Shown: positions 59,467 to 64,000 of the stretch, piece after piece | Layout of the letters: each line of letters begins with the position of its first letter | Position numbering within the stretch: position 1 is the stretch's first letter | DNA from: Streptomyces sp. V3I8 | GTDB lineage: Bacteria > Actinomycetota > Actinomycetes > Streptomycetales > Streptomycetaceae | Direction of reading: 5' to 3' | Assembly (NCBI RefSeq): GCF_030817535.1 | Contig: NZ_JAUSZL010000002.1 | Location: forward strand, 6,138,001-6,202,000 | Length of the DNA: 64,000 bases | Notes under the pieces: generated by a model | Seen by the model: the letters and a program-made list of their open reading frames with translations, nothing else | Database searches by the model: none | What the model was told of the DNA's origin: nothing | Made by a program: the position numbers and the translations under genes

Positions 59467-60043
59467 GGCCCCGTCCGGCACCAGGGCCAGTTGGTCGGTG
59501 CTTTCCCACTTTCGGTCGCACGCACCCTCTTCCAGGAGGATGCCGCACTCGTGCGGCACGACCTCGCTGGCGGATCCGCGGCATCCGGCCGCCCTGACCT
59601 GGAAGTTGACCCTCGACACGTTCGAGGCGCACGGGCTGCCCGGCTCACGCTGCCGGCCCGGTTCGCCGCCGAGCCGCTGCCGGGGCGCGCCGCGTACAGT
59701 GCCACGGCGGCCGTCCGGCTGCTCGACACCGCGGCGGACCTCGCAGAGCGACTGCCCGGCGCGGACGACCGCAGGGTCCTGCCGCCCGTTCCAGGGCCGG
59801 GCGGGCGCTGTTCCGGCCGGGCGGGTTCGCGGAGGCCGAGTCATTGCTCCGCGATGTCCGTACCACCCAGGAGGGCCTGTCCGGACCGCGCTCGGGCACC
59901 CGGAACGGCCGCGGCAATGGTCCCGGTCCGTTCCAGGAGCGTCTCAGGACTGTCACCGGGTGACTCTCGGCGCAGGAGCAGCCCGTGTCTCGGGTGTCGG
60001 GCCGCGGAGAGCCGCGGTGGCATCTACGGGGAGGCACCACCTC
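59467..60043. other. Intergenic region, possible relic of an NB-ARC/TPR-type regulator
   Basis: There is no intact gene in this 577-bp stretch. Plus-strand pieces in shifted frames, LADPRHPAALTWKLTLDTFE followed in another frame by ARFAAEPLPGRAAYSATAAV and LLDTAADLAERLPGADDRR, resemble fragments of NB-ARC/TPR regulatory ATPases, but the match is weak. The last 40 bp hold the GGGGAGG ribosome site of the next gene. Confidence 0.25.
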
Positions 60044-61063
60044 ATGAACAGCAGCAAGCGATTCGCCTTGATCGTCGCATCCACCATGACCGGTGCGCTG
60101 ATGCTGACCGCCTGCAACGGCGACGACCTCGCCGAGACCGGGAGCGGGGGCCATTCGTCCGCCGACGGGCACGGGGGCGCCGGTGCCGCCCAGGCCGCGG
60201 GGGCGATCGGGCGGTACGGCAAGGACGCGGCCGGAGCGATGTTCTTCGCCTCGGCCCTCACCGGCGACAACGAGGTGCCCGTGGAGGGCAAGCCGGCCGT
60301 CGGGGACAAGGACGGCCAGGCCCTGGCGCTCATGCGGATCCAGGGCCAGGACGTGTCCTTCGCGCTGGCCTGGACCGGTACGGCGACTCCGACGCTGGCC
60401 CACCTCCACCAGGGCGGCCGAGGGGTCAACGGCGACGTGAAGATCCCCTTCTTCACCGAGAAGCTCAAGGACGGCAGCTCGCACGTCTACGGCACCGTGA
60501 AGGTACGAGACGCCGCACTGCTGCGCGACATCAAGGCCCATCCGGAGAACTTCTACTTCAACCTGCACACCGGCGAGTTCCCCGGCGGCGCCGTCCGCGG
60601 CCAGGCGTTCGCCCTGCCCGGCAGTGTCAACCTGCCGGACACCGTACGGGACTCGGTCCTGCGCAGTGTCGTCAAGGGGTCCCAGGTCTACGCCTGCACC
60701 AAGCAGCCCGACGGCACCTACGCGTTCACCCAGGACAACGTCGACGCCACCCTCCAGGGCGACATCGACCACACCTTCGCCGAGCCCGGCCCCACGGGCC
60801 CGCCGCAGTGGATCGCGCCCGACGGATCCTCCGTCACCGGCAGCGTCGTCAACAAGTTCGACAACGGCAAGGGCAACATCCCCGAACTCATCCTGCGGGC
60901 CACGCAGACGGGCGCGGACAAGGGGCTCTTCGCCAAAACGAAGGTCGTCCTGCGGCTCAACACCGAGGGCGGCGTCGCTCCTGCCGGCAGCTGCGATGTC
61001 AACGCTCATCCCATGGCCCGGGTGCCGTACACCGCCGACTACCTCTTCCTCGCCACCCGGTGA
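60044..61063 (+). CDS. CHRD-domain lipoprotein with DUF3455-like second half
   Basis: 339 aa from an ATG 11 bases after GGGGAGG. The N-terminus MNSSKRFALIVASTMTGAL leads to the lipobox LTAC, so it is a secreted lipoprotein. After a Gly/Ser/His linker, residues about 68-190 are a CHRD domain (ALTGDNEVP, ALAWTGTATPTLAHLHQG, NFYFNLHTGEFPGGAVRGQ). The second half (QVYACTKQPDGTYAFTQ, GPPQWIAPDGSSVTGSVV, LILRATQTGADKGLF, GVAPAGSCD) matches the DUF3455 pattern. The function of either domain in bacteria is unclear. It is followed 8 bp later by a second lipoprotein gene, so they form an operon, unrelated to the peptide pathway as far as can be seen. Confidence 0.85.
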   Translation: MNSSKRFALIVASTMTGALMLTACNGDDLAETGSGGHSSADGHGGAGAAQAAGAIGRYGKDAAGAMFFASALTGDNEVPVEGKPAVGDKDGQALALMRIQGQDVSFALAWTGTATPTLAHLHQGGRGVNGDVKIPFFTEKLKDGSSHVYGTVKVRDAALLRDIKAHPENFYFNLHTGEFPGGAVRGQAFALPGSVNLPDTVRDSVLRSVVKGSQVYACTKQPDGTYAFTQDNVDATLQGDIDHTFAEPGPTGPPQWIAPDGSSVTGSVVNKFDNGKGNIPELILRATQTGADKGLFAKTKVVLRLNTEGGVAPAGSCDVNAHPMARVPYTADYLFLATR

Positions 61064-61071
61064 GGCGCCGG

Positions 61072-61707
61072 ATGACGAGGAACACGTACGACCGCAGGGC
61101 CGTTCTCGCCGCGACCGCGGGCGCCTTGACCTTCGTCCTCGCGCTGACCGGCTGCGGAGCGGAACGGCCCGGCGCGGGTGACGCGGGTGACGCGGGTGAC
61201 GCGACGCGTGCCGGGGCGGGGCCGTCGCCGCAGCTCACGCTGGAGGTGGTCGAGGAACCGGCCGTGCCACTGGGTTCCCCGGCCGCCGTTCCTGACGGCA
61301 CACACACGGGCACCGCACGGCCCGCCCTCGGTGTCCTGGACAGTCCCGGTCTCGGCCGGGTGCTCCAGGACCGGAACGGCCGGACGCTGTACCTGTTCAC
61401 CGAGGACACGCCCTGGCCGATGAAGACGGCCTGCGACGCGACGTGCCGGGAGAAGTGGACGCCCAGCGGGCTCGTCACGGCGGCGGACGCGAAGGCCGCG
61501 GGGCTCGACCCCGACCTCCTGTTCACGTTCACCACGCCGGACGGGCGCGAGCAGGAGTCCTTCAACTGCTGGCCCGCGTACACCTTCGAGGGCGACGAGA
61601 AGCCCGGTGACACGAACGGACAGGGCGTGGGAGGGACCTGGTTCGCGATCAAGGCGGACATCCCCCGCGGCGACCGCGGAAGGACCGTGCCCGCGGCCAA
61701 GGGGTGA
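61072..61707 (+). CDS. Lipoprotein with secreted-repeat (COG4315-type) domain
   Basis: 211 aa. The signal RRAVLAATAGALTFVLALTGC ends in the lipobox LTGC (shown as the tail of that stretch). A GDAGDAGDA low-complexity run follows. The domain shows the family motifs LGRVLQDRNGRTLYLFTED, CDATCREKWTPSG and FNCWPAYTFEGD, with paired cysteines as in COG4315 secreted-repeat lipoproteins that often sit with ECF sigma factors and small redox or envelope proteins in Streptomyces. It is co-transcribed with the CHRD lipoprotein and ends before a strong terminator at 61769. Confidence 0.85.
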   Translation: MTRNTYDRRAVLAATAGALTFVLALTGCGAERPGAGDAGDAGDATRAGAGPSPQLTLEVVEEPAVPLGSPAAVPDGTHTGTARPALGVLDSPGLGRVLQDRNGRTLYLFTEDTPWPMKTACDATCREKWTPSGLVTAADAKAAGLDPDLLFTFTTPDGREQESFNCWPAYTFEGDEKPGDTNGQGVGGTWFAIKADIPRGDRGRTVPAAKG

Positions 61708-61768
61708 GGGGGAGGACCGGAGGGCGAGGAGATCCTCACGTGCCGGGCCGGGCGCCGAGTGCCGGAGA

Positions 61769-61801
61769 GTGACGGCCGTGGCGGCCCGGCCGTCACTTTT
61801 T
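61769..61801 (+). terminator. Rho-independent terminator after the lipoprotein operon
   Basis: Stem arms GTGACGGCC (61769-61777) and GGCCGTCAC (61788-61796), loop of ten bases, followed directly by TTTTT (61797-61801). Confidence 0.9.
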
Positions 61802-61928
61802 CGGCACCGCCCACTGCCTACGGTCGGTTCATCATCGTGATCCCTCCCCGAGTGCCTCCGCGGCCGGCAGCCCCCCGCCTGCCCGGACGCGGAGCACCGG
61901 TGCGACAGAGAACCAGGAACCAGCCACC

Positions 61929-62507
61929 ATGACGCCACTTGCGGGCACCGCTCCGGCCACGTCCCTCCCGGCCCCCGTCCCGGCCCCCCTCCCGGCTCCC
62001 GGTCGGGTCTCCGTCCCGGCTCCCGGCGACGTGGACGACCTCGTGGAGCAGCACAGGGACGCAGTCCTCGCCTACGCGCACAAGCTGCTCTCGGACCACC
62101 ACCTCGCCGAGGACATCGTCCAGGAGACGTTCATCAGGGCGTGGCGCCACGCGGACAGACTCCTCAACCAGGAGGGCTCCGTACGCGGTTGGCTGCTCAA
62201 GGTCGCGCGCAACTTGATCATCGACCGGTCGCGAAGCGCCCATGCGCGGTACGAGTCGGTGGCCGCCGACACCGAGGAGCGGGCGCAGCAGGACCACACC
62301 GGACCGGCCCACGCGTCCATGGAGGCGGTCTCCCTGCTGAAGGGTGTCTCGGCGGAGCACCGGAACGTGCTCGTCTACCTCTACCTCTACGGGTGCACCG
62401 TGGACGAGACCGCCCGCATCCTGGGCGTCCCGTCGGGCACGGTGAGCTCACGCCGGCACCTGGCACTGCGCGCCCTGCGCAACCGGCGCGCGGTGCTCGG
62501 GTACTGA
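61929..62507 (+). CDS. ECF-type RNA polymerase sigma factor
   Basis: 192 aa. A Pro/Ala-repeat leader of about 35 residues precedes region 2 (LVEQHRDAVLAYAHKLLSDH, AEDIVQETFIRAWRHAD, VRGWLLKVARNLIIDRSRS) and region 4 (LKGVSAEHRNVLVYLYLYGC, VDETARILGVPSGTVSSRRH). There is no adjacent anti-sigma gene on the right. In Streptomyces such SigK/SigL-type factors often sit next to secreted lipoproteins and regulate envelope functions. The ATG has a modest CAGGAA site; a shorter start inside the Pro-rich leader cannot be excluded. Confidence 0.93.
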   Translation: MTPLAGTAPATSLPAPVPAPLPAPGRVSVPAPGDVDDLVEQHRDAVLAYAHKLLSDHHLAEDIVQETFIRAWRHADRLLNQEGSVRGWLLKVARNLIIDRSRSAHARYESVAADTEERAQQDHTGPAHASMEAVSLLKGVSAEHRNVLVYLYLYGCTVDETARILGVPSGTVSSRRHLALRALRNRRAVLGY

Positions 62508-62520
62508 CCCACCGCTCCCG

Positions 62521-62568
62521 CGCATGCTGAAGGGCCCCACCGTTCACGGTGGGGCCCTTCAGCATGCG
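62521..62568 (+). terminator. Strong hairpin terminator after sigma factor gene
   Basis: Perfect inverted repeat of 22 bp per arm (62521-62542 and 62547-62568) around a TTCA loop, 13 bp after the stop codon. There is no T-run, but the stem is very stable. Confidence 0.9.
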
Positions 62569-62835
62569 CGGGACGGATACACACCGGCACCGCTTCCGTT
62601 TCATCGCGACTTGGCCGCACATGGGAATGCCTGGCGTCCGCCCGGGCGTGAGCAGGATGCTCGGGAAGGCCGCCGGATGTCGGGATCGCGTACGGAGTGT
62701 CCTCGATCTGTCACCGCCGTGCCATGCGGAGGCAACCGGGTGAGGACCTTGGGACTCCGTCCCGTACCCCCACATGAACCGCCGATCACTGTTTCAGGAA
62801 TGGCAGGAATGACAGGAACGACAGGAGGACCCGAG

Positions 62836-64000
62836 GTGAGCGCCGAACACGAGCCCACGGCGGGCATCGCACTGCGCTTCTCGGTGCTCGGGCCCCTGCG
62901 GGCCTGGCGGCGGGCGACCGAGCTGAGCCCGGGACCGCCCAAGCAGCGGTCGGTGCTGGCGCTGCTCCTCGTGCAGGCCGGGCGGCCGGTGCCGCTGGAG
63001 CAGATACTGGACGCCCTGTGGGACGACGATCCGCCCGACCACGCGGTCAACGTCGTCCACCGCCATGTCGGTTCCCTCCGGCGACTGCTCGAACCGGAGC
63101 TGACGCAGCGGGCCGCGGCCCGTGTCCTGGTACGCGCCGGCGGTGGCTACCGGCTGAACGTCGCGGACGAGGCGCTGGATCTTCTGGAGTTCCGGAAATT
63201 ACGCGAGGCGGCGCACACCGCCGCGACGGCGGGCAGACCGGCGCAGGCCACCGGCCTGTTCGTCAGGGCGCTCTCCCTGTGGCGCGGGCGCACCGCGGCC
63301 GACCTGCCCCGCACCGCGCGTTCGCATCCGGTGTTCGCCGGGGTCGACGCCGAGTACCTGCACGCGGCCGGGGACGCCGCGGACGCGGCGCTGGCCGCGG
63401 GACGGACGTACCGGGTGCTCCCGCTTCTCAGGCAGGCGGCGGAGAGCGACCCGCTGAACGAGCACCTCCAGGCACGGCTCGTCCTCGTCCTCGCCGCCGA
63501 GGGCCAGTCGGCACAGGCGCTGGAGCACTACCAGGCCGTCCGGTCGCGGCTGGCGAGCGAACTGGGCGTCGACCCCGGCGCGGAACTGCGTGACGCGCAG
63601 ATCCGCGTGCTGCGCGGCACCGTCGCGCCGACGACGGGGGCACGCTCCGGCGCCGCGGTGGTCCCGGCCGCCGCGACCACCGGCGCCGAAGCCTTCCCAG
63701 GGGTGCGGCCCGCCCAACTCCCCGCCGACCTCCACGCGTTCACCGGCAGAAGGACGGAGCTGGAGTGGTTGCGCGGCCTGCTGCCGGCCGACGGCGGCCC
63801 GCCGGAAGCCGCCGTGGTCAGCGCGATCGTCGGCGCGCCCGGCGTGGGGAAGACCACGCTCGCCCTGCACTGGGCGCACCGCAACGCCCACCGCTTTCCC
63901 GACGGACAGCTGTACGTCAACCTGCGCGGTTACGACCTGGCAGGAGCCGCACTCGCTCCGTCGGCCGCGATCCGCTGCTTCCTCGAAGCGCTCGGCGTGC
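62836..64000 (+). CDS. AfsR-like SARP regulator with BTAD and NB-ARC domains (partial, runs off right edge); contains a TTA codon
   Basis: 388 codons visible from a GTG with AGGAGG seven bases upstream. Residues about 12-105 are the OmpR-like DNA-binding domain (RFSVLGPLRAWRRATELSPG, PKQRSVLALLLVQAGRPVPL, LWDDDPPDHAVNVVHRHVGS). Residues 115-260 are the BTAD helical repeats ending in LASELGVDPGAELRDAQIRVLRG. Then comes the start of an NB-ARC ATPase (FTGRRTELEWLRGLL; P-loop VGAPGVGKTT). Codon 122 is TTA (63199-63201), the rare leucine codon that needs the bldA tRNA in Streptomyces. It may regulate the cluster or an unseen neighbour; several unrelated genes lie between. Confidence 0.92.
   Translation, partial: MSAEHEPTAGIALRFSVLGPLRAWRRATELSPGPPKQRSVLALLLVQAGRPVPLEQILDALWDDDPPDHAVNVVHRHVGSLRRLLEPELTQRAAARVLVRAGGGYRLNVADEALDLLEFRKLREAAHTAATAGRPAQATGLFVRALSLWRGRTAADLPRTARSHPVFAGVDAEYLHAAGDAADAALAAGRTYRVLPLLRQAAESDPLNEHLQARLVLVLAAEGQSAQALEHYQAVRSRLASELGVDPGAELRDAQIRVLRGTVAPTTGARSGAAVVPAAATTGAEAFPGVRPAQLPADLHAFTGRRTELEWLRGLLPADGGPPEAAVVSAIVGAPGVGKTTLALHWAHRNAHRFPDGQLYVNLRGYDLAGAALAPSAAIRCFLEALGV

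Overview
The window is very GC-rich, with strong G/C bias at third codon positions, Streptomyces-type ribosome-binding sites, SARP/AfsR-type regulators, GerW- and DUF1707-type proteins and a bldA-type TTA codon. It most likely comes from Streptomyces or a close actinomycete. About 57 kb of it is a nonribosomal peptide / polyketide cluster. All calls come from reading the sequence by eye; no database search was run.

Layout. 1-130: start of a SARP regulator (minus strand, cut by the window edge). 131-837: regulatory DNA. 838-1010: decayed tail of an NRPS T domain. 1013-22126 (plus): a 5445-aa four-module NRPS with a terminal thioesterase, an MbtH protein, a P450, a Tat-exported BBE-type flavoprotein and a macrolide-type glycosyltransferase. 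22223-46320 (minus): one tightly coupled operon read as aminotransferase, P450, PKS (loading + 2 modules), PKS (1 module), thioesterase/alpha-hydroxyacid-oxidase fusion. 46321-47058: divergent control region. 47059-56661 (plus): a P450 and a 2764-aa two-module NRPS, followed by a decayed NRPS start (56658-56753). 56875-57492: a dTDP-sugar 3,5-epimerase. Further right are apparently unrelated genes (GerW-like, IS110 relic, DUF1707, two lipoproteins, ECF sigma factor) and a partial AfsR-like regulator.

How it may work. The 2764-aa NRPS appears to feed the 5445-aa NRPS, giving six modules and a TE, hence probably a cyclic hexapeptide or hexadepsipeptide. Two adjacent adenylation domains carry the same ten-residue code, DVFSVAAYAK, which resembles codes I recall for piperazic acid. 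Another A domain (Thr/Ser-like code) is interrupted by an FkbM-type methyltransferase.

The minus-strand operon looks like a self-contained pathway for a polyketide-derived alpha-amino acid. The PKS builds starter + three malonyl units (ene, ene, fully reduced). The TE would release the acid, the P450 hydroxylate C2, the FMN oxidase make the 2-keto acid and the PLP enzyme aminate it. With an isobutyryl or 2-methylbutyryl starter this gives exactly 2-amino-8-methyl-4,6-nonadienoic or -decadienoic acid, residues reported, as I recall, from the piperazimycin hexadepsipeptides. The cluster is therefore proposed to be piperazimycin-like, possibly glycosylated. Piperazate biosynthesis genes are not in the window.

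The second notable result is structural. The junction between the two NRPS genes exists twice, once at each end of the cluster, each copy with one intact and one decayed half. This indicates that a formerly contiguous NRPS pair was circularly permuted.
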